A DNA stretch of 32,198 nucleotides, taken from assembly GCA_021836865.1 (NCBI GenBank), contig JAKBHH010000037.1, positions 1 to 32,198 of the forward strand, written 5' to 3'. The first letter of the stretch is position 1, and every line of letters starts with the position of its first letter. The notes below the pieces were generated by a model. The model was given only the letters and a program-made list of their open reading frames with translations. It made no database searches and was not told where the DNA came from. This document shows positions 15,060 through 23,724 of this stretch, piece by piece. Position numbers and translations under genes: made by a program. The stretch is from Acidobacteriota bacterium. GTDB taxonomy: Bacteria > Acidobacteriota > Terriglobia > Terriglobales > Acidobacteriaceae.

Positions 15060-16988
15060 ATGGCAAAGATTATTGGAATTGACCTCGGTACCACGAACTC
15101 GTGCGTTGCCATTCTTGAGGGCGGCGAGCCCAAAGTGATTGCAAATGAAGAAGGTGCGCGTACCACGCCCTCGATCGTCGGCTTCTCAAAGAGCGGCGAG
15201 CGCCTGGTTGGCCAGGTGGCCAAGCGCCAGGCCATCACTAACCCTGAGAACACCATCTTCTCCATTAAGCGCTTCATGGGCCGCAGGTTCAATGAAGTCA
15301 ATGACGAGATGAAAATGGTGCCCTTCAAGGTCGTGCAGCAGGGCGACCACGTGGGCATCATTGCCCAGGGCAAGGAGTACACCCCGCCCGAAGTTTCCGC
15401 CATGATCCTGCAGAAGCTGAAGAAGTCTGCCGAGGCTTATCTGGGCGAGACGGTCACGGAAGCCGTCATCACCGTGCCGGCCTACTTCAACGACGCGCAG
15501 CGGCAGGCCACCAAGGACGCGGGCAAGATTGCCGGCCTGGATGTAAAGCGCATTGTGAATGAGCCGACGGCGGCTGCGCTGGCCTACGGGCTCGACAAGA
15601 AGAAAGATGAAACCATCGCCGTCTATGACTTTGGCGGCGGCACCTTCGATATCTCCATCCTTGAGGTTGGGGAAGGCGTCATCGAGGTCAAATCCACCAA
15701 CGGCGACACGCACCTGGGCGGCGACAACCTCGACCAGCGCATTGTGGATTGGCTCATCACCGAGTTCAAGCAGGAGCATGGGCTGGATCTGGCGTCGAAG
15801 GGCAACGAGATGGCCCTGCAGCGCCTGAAGGACGCCGCGGAGAAGGCCAAGATCGAGCTTTCGACCACCGTGGAAACGGAGATCAACCTGCCCTTTATTA
15901 CTGCGGATGCAAGCGGCCCCAAGCACCTGGTCCGCAAGCTGACCCGCGCCAAGCTGGAGCAGATGGTGGCCGACTTGCTGGAGCGCTCCCTTGATCCCTG
16001 CCGCAAAGCCCTGACCGATGCCGGCGTAAAAACCAGCGACATCGACGAGGTGGTGCTGGTGGGCGGCCAGACGCGCATGCCCAAGATTCAGGAGATGGTC
16101 AAGCAGCTCTTCGGCAAGGAGCCCCATCGCGGCGTGAACCCCGACGAAGTGGTCGCCGTGGGCGCGGCCGTGCAGGCGGGCGTGCTGGCCGGTGAGGTGA
16201 AAGACCTGCTGCTGCTCGACGTGACACCCCTGACCCTGTCGATTGAGACACTGGGCGGTGTGGCTACGTCGATGATTCCGCGCAACACAACCATCCCGAC
16301 CAAGAAGACAGAGACCTTCTCGACAGCGGCAGATTCGCAGACTGAGGTCGAAGTCCATGTGCTGCAGGGCGAGCGCCCCATGGCGGGGCAGAACCGCACG
16401 CTGGGCAAGTTCAAGCTGGCGGGCATTCCTCCGGCGCCGCGCGGCGTGCCGCAGATCGAGGTCACTTTCGACATCGACGCCAACGGCATTCTGAACGTGA
16501 CGGCGAAGGACAACGCCACGGGCAAGGACACCCGCATCACCATCACCTCCAGCTCGGGCCTGAGCAAGGACGAGGTTGAAAAGATGGCGAAGGAAGCTGA
16601 GGCGCACGCTGCCGAAGACAAAGAGAAGCGCGAGGAGATCGAGGCGCGGAACCAGCTCGACGGCATGGTCTACAACATCGAGAAGATGCTGAAGGAGTCG
16701 GGCGACAAGATCCAGGGCACGGAGAAGTCGGATGTGGAAGCGGCTCTGGCCGAGGCCAAAAAGACTCTGGAAGGCACGCCCACGTCAAGTGAGCTGAAGG
16801 CCGCGCACGAAAAGCTGACCCATGCCAGCCACAAACTGGCCGAGGTGCTCTACAAGGCCAACGCCGCGGCCGCGCAGGGCGCAACGGGACCCGCCGCCGG
16901 CAGCCCCTCAGACCATGGCGATGCCGGTGCGAAGAAGGAAGGCGAAGTCATCGACGCCGAGTACGTGGACGTGGAAGACAAGAAGTAG
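15060..16988 (+). CDS. dnaK: Chaperone protein DnaK (Hsp70)
   Basis: ATP-dependent cytoplasmic chaperone of 642 residues. The ATPase domain (about 1-385) opens with [13 protein letters not shown] and carries the phosphate loop region [14 protein letters not shown] and the adenosine motif [11 protein letters not shown]. The linker [16 protein letters not shown] leads into the substrate-binding domain, with a helical lid and a Gly/Ala tail ending in [14 protein letters not shown] 15060 follows GGCGGGA at about 7 bases; an in-frame TTG 22 codons earlier overlaps the HAIR-like operator and is unlikely to be the start. A strong terminator follows. Unlike many genomes, grpE is not next to it and dnaJ lies 2.7 kb away on the other strand. 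Confidence 0.97.
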   Translation: MAKIIGIDLGTTNSCVAILEGGEPKVIANEEGARTTPSIVGFSKSGERLVGQVAKRQAITNPENTIFSIKRFMGRRFNEVNDEMKMVPFKVVQQGDHVGIIAQGKEYTPPEVSAMILQKLKKSAEAYLGETVTEAVITVPAYFNDAQRQATKDAGKIAGLDVKRIVNEPTAAALAYGLDKKKDETIAVYDFGGGTFDISILEVGEGVIEVKSTNGDTHLGGDNLDQRIVDWLITEFKQEHGLDLASKGNEMALQRLKDAAEKAKIELSTTVETEINLPFITADASGPKHLVRKLTRAKLEQMVADLLERSLDPCRKALTDAGVKTSDIDEVVLVGGQTRMPKIQEMVKQLFGKEPHRGVNPDEVVAVGAAVQAGVLAGEVKDLLLLDVTPLTLSIETLGGVATSMIPRNTTIPTKKTETFSTAADSQTEVEVHVLQGERPMAGQNRTLGKFKLAGIPPAPRGVPQIEVTFDIDANGILNVTAKDNATGKDTRITITSSSGLSKDEVEKMAKEAEAHAAEDKEKREEIEARNQLDGMVYNIEKMLKESGDKIQGTEKSDVEAALAEAKKTLEGTPTSSELKAAHEKLTHASHKLAEVLYKANAAAAQGATGPAAGSPSDHGDAGAKKEGEVIDAEYVDVEDKK

Positions 16989-17041
16989 GACTGGCCGTCC
17001 GGATGGATGGACTGCAGCCAAATGCAACACAATTGATCCCT

Positions 17042-17077
17042 GAGGCGGACCTGAGTAAGGGTCCGCCTCTCGATTTT
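17042..17077 (+). terminator. Rho-independent terminator of dnaK
   Basis: GAGGCGGACC at 17042-17051 pairs perfectly with GGTCCGCCTC at 17060-17069 (10-bp stem, 8-base loop) and is followed by TCGATTTT. It lies 53 bases after the dnaK stop codon. Confidence 0.85.
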
Positions 17078-17186
17078 CAGAACGCCGTCTTCCGCACTCG
17101 GCGAGGGAGCAAAGAGTCATCGACTCCGCTCTTCACATCAGCAATTGCAATCAACGGGTCATCCATACCTTCCAGCTAAATACCAG

Positions 17187-18290
17187 CTAAAACTTGACGT
17201 CAATCTCTGTCACGACAACTACAGGCTGACCATGGTCCAGCACGGGCTCATAGCCCCATTGCCAGACCGCATTGAGAGCAGCTTGCTGCAAAATCGACGG
17301 CCCGTCTATGACATCCAAAGCGTCCATGTGTCCATCTGAACCAATCTCCGCATAGAGTCGAACGGTTCCATGTATATTCGCTCCCTTAGCCGCCGCTGGA
17401 TACTCAGGCTCTGGGTGACTCCGGATATGAATATGCCCAAGCGTCACCATCCGAGCCATACTAACAGCGTCTATTTGCATAAATTTCTTAGGCTGCGGCA
17501 CAAAGACTGCATCGGGCGACGGTGTGAAAACAGCGTCACCGAACGTCTTGATCTGCTGCAAACTTGATACGTGGATCGCGAGCTTACGTGTCTTTCCATC
17601 GCCTTCCGTCAGATCGAGTGGCACATAACGGCCCTGGAACTCGACAATGTCGTTCCTATCGAAGTGGTTCACATCGAAGGGAACGCTGCTGATTCGAAGA
17701 ATAGGAGAGCCTTCTCTCACACAGTAAGCCGGCTTCAGCCACCCATCGAGAGGCTTCTCAGTGCCTTGATAGAAAAACGTCAGACAGTTGAGCTTGGCGT
17801 CGCCAAACTGGTGTAGCTGCGCTTTGGGCTGTATGGATTCTAAAGTCTTCCCAGTCAAGAGCGGAACAGGATTCACTAGCTGCCACAGTGCCCTTATGAC
17901 ATGGGTTGAATCCGGCGTGCGTTCTCCAGAACGATACAGGCCCTTTGCCGTGGCCGTCTGCGCGTAGCTTAGCTGGCCGCTCGTCACGAGTATCTTTGCC
18001 TTTTCAGAATCAACCCACAAGATCGTGAAAGTTCCCTGGTCCTTGATCTGGCCGTCCGCAGAAAACAAGCTGAAGCTTCCTTCCATGCGCCACGGCTGCA
18101 AGGAGGGGTCAGTTAGCCGGTTCGCTAAAGCGGCCTGGACGATGAGCTGCTTTGGGTCTATGGGCCCGGTGGGCAATGATGCTGAATTAGACGGTGGCGC
18201 TTGCTGCCCGGCAGCAGATAATCCCAGCAAAAAGAGGAACGCAAAACCCGCGAGGTACGTTCCTCCGACAGAGACGCAGGATTTTTTCAT
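17187..18290 (-). CDS. Secreted protein with TonB C-terminal domain
   Basis: Predicted periplasmic protein of 367 residues. A signal peptide covers about 1-28, with cleavage likely after AAG before QQAPP. The middle (about 45-265) is not a domain I recognise. The last 80 residues are a TonB C-terminal domain: PEPEYPAAAKGANIHGTVRL, then DVIDGPSILQQAALNAVWQW and a final beta strand ending IDVKF. The proline-rich spacer and the uncleaved anchor of true TonB are missing, and no exbB/exbD genes are nearby, so energy transduction is doubtful. Such proteins with the TonB fold are frequent in acidobacteria. It has more A/T-rich codons than its neighbours. The ATG at 18290 has no obvious ribosome site. 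Confidence 0.8.
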   Translation of the reverse strand: MKKSCVSVGGTYLAGFAFLFLLGLSAAGQQAPPSNSASLPTGPIDPKQLIVQAALANRLTDPSLQPWRMEGSFSLFSADGQIKDQGTFTILWVDSEKAKILVTSGQLSYAQTATAKGLYRSGERTPDSTHVIRALWQLVNPVPLLTGKTLESIQPKAQLHQFGDAKLNCLTFFYQGTEKPLDGWLKPAYCVREGSPILRISSVPFDVNHFDRNDIVEFQGRYVPLDLTEGDGKTRKLAIHVSSLQQIKTFGDAVFTPSPDAVFVPQPKKFMQIDAVSMARMVTLGHIHIRSHPEPEYPAAAKGANIHGTVRLYAEIGSDGHMDALDVIDGPSILQQAALNAVWQWGYEPVLDHGQPVVVVTEIDVKF

Positions 18291-18395
18291 CCAAGGAGCA
18301 TAGCGCCGACCCCAAATCTACGTCCAGAGCCCGTGAAGAATTCTCGCTCTGGACCCGCGGCCGCGAGCGGTCAGCGATTACGAATGACGCTCGCG

Positions 18396-21086
18396 TCACT
18401 CCATATCCCGCCAGTTCGGGCCGGTGGCCAGGTGCACTTCCAGCGGCACGCTCAGCTGCACCACGCCTTCCATCTCCGCGCGCACCAGCTCCGCCACCGC
18501 CTCGGTCTCATCGAACGGCACTTCAAACAGCAGTTCATCGTGCACCTGCAGAATCATGCGCGTTTTCAGTTTGCGCTCCGCGAGCTTGCGGTCGATGGAG
18601 ATCATGGCCAGCTTGATGAGGTCGGCGGCGGTGCCTTGCAGCGGAGTGTTGATGGCGGTACGCTCGGCAAAGCCGCGCTGGTTGGGGTTGCGGCTTTCGA
18701 GGTCGGGGATGGGGCGCATGCGACCGAAGAGCGTGCGCGCGAAGCCCTGCGTGCGCGTCTCCGCCAGCGTTCGTTCAATGAAGGCTTTCACGCCCTGGTA
18801 GCGGGCGAAGTACCGGTCGATGTAGGCGCGGGCCTCCGCTTGCGGGATGCCCAGCTGCGCGGCGAGTCCGAATGCGGAGATGCCGTAGACGATGCCGAAG
18901 TTGACGGCCTTGGCGCGGTTGCGCGTCTCCTTGTCCATGGTCTCCGCGGGCACGCCGAAGACCTCGCTGGCCGTGATGGTGTGGATGTCCTTGCCGGTAC
19001 GGTAGGCATCGACGAGGAGCGGGTCGTCGCTGAAGTGCGCGAGCAGGCGCAGCTCAATCTGCGAATAATCTGCCGAGAGCAGTTGCGTGCCGGGCGCGGC
19101 GGTGAAGGCAGCGCGAATCTGGCGGCCCAGCTCTGTGCGCGTGGGAATATTCTGCAGATTTGGATTGACGGAGGACAGCCTCCCTGTGGCCGTAGCCGCC
19201 GCCTGGAAGGTGGTGTGCACGCGCGATTCAGCGTCGGCGAGCTGCGGCAGCGCATCCACATAGTTGGACTTGAGCTTGGTCAAGCGCCGGTACTCAAGCA
19301 CCCTCCGGGCAATCTCATGCTCTTCGGCAAGTCGGTCGAGCACATCCTGCGCGGTGGAGACCGCCTTGGCCTTGCCGCGGCTGGGCGGCGCGGGCAGCGC
19401 CATCTCCTTGAAGAGCACTTCGCCCAGTTGCTTAGGCGAGTTGATGTTGAAGCGGCGGCCCGCCAACTCGTAGACGCGTTCAGCCGCCCGCTCCATCTCC
19501 GTGGAGAGGTGTCCTGAGAAGGTGCCGAGCATGGCCTTGTCAATACGCACGCCAGCCTGTTCCATGCGAAAAAGGACGGGCGCGAGGGGCAGGTCAATCT
19601 CCCGGTAGACGCGCACGAGGCCTGCTTCCTCCACCTGCTGCAGAAGCTGCGGCGCGAGCGTATGAAGGACGGCCGCGGCTCTTGCAGCAGTCGCGGGCGC
19701 AGGCTTCCCTTGACGCGCGGCAACATCGGCCAGCGATTGCGTGGCGTGGGTCGGATTCAGCGCGTAAGAAAGCAACATGGTGTCATCGATTGGGCCGCGC
19801 ATCTCAACGCCCGCTTGATGCAACGTATGCAGTGTCTGTTTCCAGTCATGAACCTGCTTGGGGACCGATGCATTCTCAAGCAGCGCGCGCATGGCGGGCG
19901 TCCATGTCACCCGCAGTGCGATATGGTCCACGGCGCAAACACCGGCGTGCAGGTTGTGCTGCCTTTCCGCGGCCTCAGCCGCGTCCAGAAGCGAAAGCGT
20001 CTGCGGAATCCCGGAATCAGCTTCGTCTTCAGCCACAGGATCCGATGGCACGTACAAGGCAAAGCCGTGCGTCTGTGCCACCTGCAGAAATGCGGCGATC
20101 TCAGCCTCGTCAGGGGCGTCCAGTTCCTGCAGCTCAGTCGCTGGCGTGGCGGGCGCAAGATCGCGCAGCATCGAGGTGAATTCGAGCTCAGTGAAGAGCT
20201 GGCGGCAGGCCTCCAGATCGGGAGACTGCGTTTGCATCGCGCACAGATCGAGTTCGAGCGGAACGTACGTGTCAATGGCGACGAGTTCTTTCGAGAGCAG
20301 CACGGCTTCACGATTCTGCTGTAGCGACTCGCGGTAGCTCTTGCGCTTCACCTCCTCGGCCCGATCAAGAACTGCATCCACGCTGCCGAACTGCTGGATC
20401 AGCTCGACGCTCCCCTTATCGCCAATTCCGGGCGCGCCGGGGACGTTGTCGACGGCATCGCCACGCAGGGCCATCACGTCGATCACCTTTTCCGGAGGCA
20501 CGCCGAGAGTCTCCGTCACCTTGGCGGGGTCGAGGATGAGGTTGTCCTTCTGCGGATTGAGGATGCGGATGTGCGGGGTGACGAGCTGCATCATGTCCTT
20601 GTCGCCGGAGACGATGAAGACCTCATGCTGGTGCTCGGCTGCCTGGCGCGCAAGCGTGCCGATGACATCGTCGGCCTCAAAGCCTTCTGCGGAGAGGATG
20701 GGGATGCGCAGGGCCTCAAGCGCCCGGCGAATGTAAGGAATCTGGCGGCGCAGATCTTCAGGCATGGCCTCGCGATTGGCCTTGTAGCCTTCATAGGAGA
20801 CCTCCTCGAAGGCCTGCACTTTCGCGTTCCATTTGCGCAGGGTGCCCAGGCTGCGCGCGCGCTCATCGCGAAAGACCTCACCGCTCAGGTCAAAGACTGC
20901 GGCGAAGTATTGCGGCGCGAAATCCTGCCGCAGTTTCTTCACCATGTTCACAAACACATAGGTCGCCGCAGTGGGTACGCCGGAAGCGGTGGACATGGGG
21001 CGGCTGCGCTGCATCGCGTGGTAGGCGCGAAAGATGAACGACATGGCATCAAGGAGATAAACGGGGGGCTTGGCTGCGCTTTGCAC
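18396..21086 (-). CDS. polA: DNA polymerase I
   Basis: Repair and Okazaki-fragment-processing polymerase, 896 residues. The N-terminal 5'-nuclease domain (about 1-300) is intact (FEADDVIGT, VSGDKDMMQLV, GDAVDNVPGAPGIGDKG). The middle 3'-5' exonuclease fold (about 310-490) is degenerate: there is no DxE at the exo I position and HDWK stands where exo II has its Asp; only DDTMLLSYAL remains. Proofreading is therefore predicted to be lost. The polymerase domain carries motif A (SADYSQIELRLLAHFS), motif B (RNRAKAVNFGIVYG) and motif C (QVHDELLFE). The start is GTG 21086; its GGAGG lies very close (1 base), but no better start is available before the conserved VYLLDAMSF. Confidence 0.96.
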   Translation of the reverse strand: MQSAAKPPVYLLDAMSFIFRAYHAMQRSRPMSTASGVPTAATYVFVNMVKKLRQDFAPQYFAAVFDLSGEVFRDERARSLGTLRKWNAKVQAFEEVSYEGYKANREAMPEDLRRQIPYIRRALEALRIPILSAEGFEADDVIGTLARQAAEHQHEVFIVSGDKDMMQLVTPHIRILNPQKDNLILDPAKVTETLGVPPEKVIDVMALRGDAVDNVPGAPGIGDKGSVELIQQFGSVDAVLDRAEEVKRKSYRESLQQNREAVLLSKELVAIDTYVPLELDLCAMQTQSPDLEACRQLFTELEFTSMLRDLAPATPATELQELDAPDEAEIAAFLQVAQTHGFALYVPSDPVAEDEADSGIPQTLSLLDAAEAAERQHNLHAGVCAVDHIALRVTWTPAMRALLENASVPKQVHDWKQTLHTLHQAGVEMRGPIDDTMLLSYALNPTHATQSLADVAARQGKPAPATAARAAAVLHTLAPQLLQQVEEAGLVRVYREIDLPLAPVLFRMEQAGVRIDKAMLGTFSGHLSTEMERAAERVYELAGRRFNINSPKQLGEVLFKEMALPAPPSRGKAKAVSTAQDVLDRLAEEHEIARRVLEYRRLTKLKSNYVDALPQLADAESRVHTTFQAAATATGRLSSVNPNLQNIPTRTELGRQIRAAFTAAPGTQLLSADYSQIELRLLAHFSDDPLLVDAYRTGKDIHTITASEVFGVPAETMDKETRNRAKAVNFGIVYGISAFGLAAQLGIPQAEARAYIDRYFARYQGVKAFIERTLAETRTQGFARTLFGRMRPIPDLESRNPNQRGFAERTAINTPLQGTAADLIKLAMISIDRKLAERKLKTRMILQVHDELLFEVPFDETEAVAELVRAEMEGVVQLSVPLEVHLATGPNWRDME

Positions 21087-21127
21087 GCCTCCGAGTCTAA
21101 CAGCGAACGGCGCGGCGGGCTGCCGCC

Positions 21128-22213
21128 TCAGTGCGTGAAGCTGTCTGCGATGGGGACCAGATGCATATACATGTCACGCGGCATCTGAGTTTGCCAGTGG
21201 CTTGTAGCCCTGGCGTATAGGACAAAGGCGAAGAAGATGTACGCAAGCATTCCGCTGACGGCCAGCGGTCCAAGAGCGCGGCGAGCCCAACGTGTGCGCG
21301 CCTCAACGGCGCGGCGCGGAGGCAGGGCAAACTGCAGGGCATTCTCTGCCGGGCAGGCGGCGATGCAGACCATGCAGGCACTGCACTCGGCAGAGCGGAT
21401 CTGAACGAGCTGATCGACGGGCAGACTGGCCGGACAGACTTTGGCGCATTTGCCGCAGTCGATGCAGGCCTCTGGGTCACGGCGAATCTTGGTAGGGCTG
21501 AGGAGCGAGACCAGGCCCATCAGCGCGCCATAGGGGCAGAGGTAGCGGCACCAGAAGTTCTGCACCAGCATGGACAGAAGCACCAGAAGCCCAAGCACCA
21601 CAAGTCCGGTGAGGCCGATTTCACGAAAGAAGTTGAGCATCTTTACGTCCGCGACAATGCCGTAGGGCATGAGCATAAAGCCCTGCAGGGCCTCGGCAGA
21701 CATCGCGCCGATGACAAAGAGAAAAAAGCCGAGCAGAAGGTACTTGAGCCCGCGCAGAGGGATGTCGGCCCACCGCGGCAGGTGCAGGTTACGTCCGAAG
21801 AAGCGCCGGCCCAGCTTCCAAAGAGCCTCGGAGAGCGTGCCGACGGGGCAGAGCCAGGCGCAGAAGGCCTTTTTGAGCAACAGGCTCATCAGCACGAAAG
21901 CCAAAAAGAGAAACATGGCTGCCGGATGGATCGGCGGAACGTGGCCGGTAAGGAACAGATACTTTGAGTTCATGAGACCGGCGATGGGTAGCCAGCCTTC
22001 AACTCCCGCCGGACGAGGAACATAGAGACTCTGTCCGTTGTGCTCGAAGTACCGTACCCAGAGGTAAAACTGGATGCCCAGCCAGGCGTTGAGAGCCACA
22101 AACAGCATCTGGACCGTGCGCCGGATACGCTGCGAGCGGTCGGGTGAGGAGCGGCGGACAAGAGGCGTTTTTGCCGGATTTGGGGGGTGCGCAGCGGCGG
22201 TCAGGGTACCCAT
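21128..22213 (-). CDS. Membrane polyferredoxin, NapH/NosR/CcoG-like 4Fe-4S protein
   Basis: Integral membrane iron-sulfur protein of 361 residues, likely an electron carrier between quinol or cytoplasmic donors and an unknown acceptor. About six membrane segments are visible. Two CxxxCP motifs follow membrane helices (FCAWLCPVG and WCRYLCPYG), a NapH/NosR hallmark. Two 4Fe-4S clusters sit in a cytoplasmic loop near residues 250-300: CIDCGKCAKVCP and CSACMVCIAACP. A final helix and a short tail close the protein. The C-terminal immunoglobulin-like domain of CcoG is absent, and no nos, nap or cco genes are nearby, so the partner is unknown. ATG 22213 is preceded by GAAGAGGA at about 11 bases. 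Confidence 0.83.
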   Translation of the reverse strand: MGTLTAAAHPPNPAKTPLVRRSSPDRSQRIRRTVQMLFVALNAWLGIQFYLWVRYFEHNGQSLYVPRPAGVEGWLPIAGLMNSKYLFLTGHVPPIHPAAMFLFLAFVLMSLLLKKAFCAWLCPVGTLSEALWKLGRRFFGRNLHLPRWADIPLRGLKYLLLGFFLFVIGAMSAEALQGFMLMPYGIVADVKMLNFFREIGLTGLVVLGLLVLLSMLVQNFWCRYLCPYGALMGLVSLLSPTKIRRDPEACIDCGKCAKVCPASLPVDQLVQIRSAECSACMVCIAACPAENALQFALPPRRAVEARTRWARRALGPLAVSGMLAYIFFAFVLYARATSHWQTQMPRDMYMHLVPIADSFTH

Positions 22214-22427
22214 CGGATTCTCATCCTCTTCAAATTGAGGGTAGCGGGTCGCCTCCGTCCGGGCTATGACTTAAATCACTCAAGGCCCGGAGACACCGGG
22301 CGGGTTAAGATGCAGGGGGAGGATCCGCGACGCGTACGGGTCGGCGCGAAAACCTCCCGGCTGCGGGTGAAGACGGGGCAGCCGACTCTGGATTCTGTCG
22401 TCTAAAGGGTCAAAGGTGTGTCAACAG

Positions 22428-23657
22428 ATGATGCGAACTGAGATTCATTCCTTCTCCAGATGCCTAATCTTCGTATTGATCAGCGGGGCGATGATGATGC
22501 CCGCGCAACAGCCGCCTGCCGCGGCGCAGGCAACAGCGGCGCCTGCTGCCGCGCCCGCGGCGCAGACAAAGTCCTTTGTTGTTTCCCTGCCGCTGAGCGC
22601 GCGGGACAAGCACGGCGCGCTCATCAAGGATCTGGACCGCAACGACCTCACGCTGACGGATGAGGGCCGTGGACAGGTCATTCAAGGCCTTACCCGCAAT
22701 AGTGGCCTGCCGTTTCAGATCGGCTTATTGGACGACACGGGCGCAGGCATGAAAAACTCGCTGGATTACGTGCGCAAGGGCGGGGACAAGTTTGTCGACG
22801 AGATGCTGGCCGCAGGTCCGGCCGGTGGCGCCCAGGCTGCAACGAACACGCCCGCGGCCGGCGCCAATGAGGCTTTCCTGCTTCACTTTGACAACGAGGT
22901 GGAGTTGCTTCAGGACTTTACTGCATCGGCCGACGCCCTGCACAAGGAACTGGACGGGATGGGACCGAGTTCTCAGACCCAGGATGAGCGTCAGGGACCG
23001 GAGACGATGGGCGACAACCGGCCATCGGCGCATGGAACGCCGGGCGGGTCGAACCTTTATGACGCAATCTTTCTGGCGTCCGATGAACTGATGAAGTCCA
23101 AGACCGGGCGGAAGGCTCTGGTCGTCGTTTCCGACGGCCTGGACAAAGGCAGTAAGGAGACGATGAACGATGCGCTCGACGCGGCTGAGCGCGCGCATGT
23201 GATTGTGTACACAATCTGCCTGCCCGCCAACCAACCGCGCAGTAACCCCTTCCCGAACCAGGGGCGCCGCGGCGGCATGGGATATCCAGGCGGCGGTTAT
23301 CCCGGTGGCGGTTATCCCGGGGGCGGTTATCCCGGCGGCGGTTATCCGGGCGGCGGAAATCCGAACGGCGGCCAGCCCGCTCCTCCGCCGAGTTCAGGGG
23401 TGGATGGTCGCAAAATCATGGAGCAAATCTCAAAACGCACCGGAGCGTTGTATTTCGATGCGCGCAGAAAAGAAGATATGGAACAGATCTACGGGATTAT
23501 TGCAGAGGATCTGAAAGGGCTTTACACGCTCACCTACACGCCGGACAAGATGGACAACGACGGCGGCTTTCACAAGGTAGTGCTCAAGTCCGACAAAAAA
23601 GACATAAGCCTGGTGATGCCGGAAGGCTACTTCGCGCCGGGAGGCGATGCACAGTAG
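22428..23657 (+). CDS. Secreted VWFA-related Acidobacterial domain protein
   Basis: Exported protein of 409 residues with a von Willebrand A-like fold of the type found almost only in acidobacteria. A signal peptide (about 1-25) is followed by an Ala/Pro/Gln-rich linker. The VWFA part spans about residues 45-380. Its metal site is altered: LLDDTGAGM stands where the DxSxS motif is expected, although the later SDGLD Asp is present. Five GGGYP repeats are inserted near residues 286-310, encoded by 15-base tandem repeats. The end, LKGLYTLTYTP to GYFAPG, is typical of the family. ATG 22428 is chosen for AAAGGTG at 9 bases; a GTG at 22416 and an ATG at 22431 are alternatives. The role is unknown; probably binding or adhesion. 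Confidence 0.85.
   Translation: MMRTEIHSFSRCLIFVLISGAMMMPAQQPPAAAQATAAPAAAPAAQTKSFVVSLPLSARDKHGALIKDLDRNDLTLTDEGRGQVIQGLTRNSGLPFQIGLLDDTGAGMKNSLDYVRKGGDKFVDEMLAAGPAGGAQAATNTPAAGANEAFLLHFDNEVELLQDFTASADALHKELDGMGPSSQTQDERQGPETMGDNRPSAHGTPGGSNLYDAIFLASDELMKSKTGRKALVVVSDGLDKGSKETMNDALDAAERAHVIVYTICLPANQPRSNPFPNQGRRGGMGYPGGGYPGGGYPGGGYPGGGYPGGGNPNGGQPAPPPSSGVDGRKIMEQISKRTGALYFDARRKEDMEQIYGIIAEDLKGLYTLTYTPDKMDNDGGFHKVVLKSDKKDISLVMPEGYFAPGGDAQ
23283..23357 (+). repeat. Five tandem 15-bp repeats coding for YPGGG units
   Basis: Five consecutive 15-base units each encode Tyr-Pro-Gly-Gly-Gly with only third-position differences. A degenerate sixth unit (Asn-Pro-Asn-Gly-Gly) follows at 23358-23372. Being in frame, changes in copy number would lengthen or shorten the surface linker without breaking the gene. 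Confidence 0.92.
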
Positions 23658-23672
23658 CGATTTTGCCGGATG

Positions 23673-23707
23673 CAGCATGGGCGCGGCCAACGGCCGCGCC
23701 CATGCTG
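23673..23707. terminator. Bidirectional hairpin terminator (VWFA gene / ppdK)
   Basis: CAGCATGGGCGCGGCC at 23673-23688 pairs perfectly over 16 bp with GGCCGCGCCCATGCTG at 23692-23707, leaving a 3-base loop. TTT follows on the plus strand, and CAAAATC a few bases further on the minus strand. It lies between two convergent genes and probably ends both. Confidence 0.75.
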
Positions 23708-23724
23708 TTTGCCCGGTTGAACGA

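Noticed and set aside
15186..16607. Long minus-strand open frame opposite dnaK
   Set aside because: Mirrors the codon pattern of dnaK, has no known motif and no ribosome site; a shadow frame.
22268..22285. FNR- or HAIR-like symmetry (CTTAAATCACTCAAG) upstream of the polyferredoxin gene
   Set aside because: One half resembles CTTGAGT, but the second half is missing at the right spacing, and FNR spacing is off by one base.
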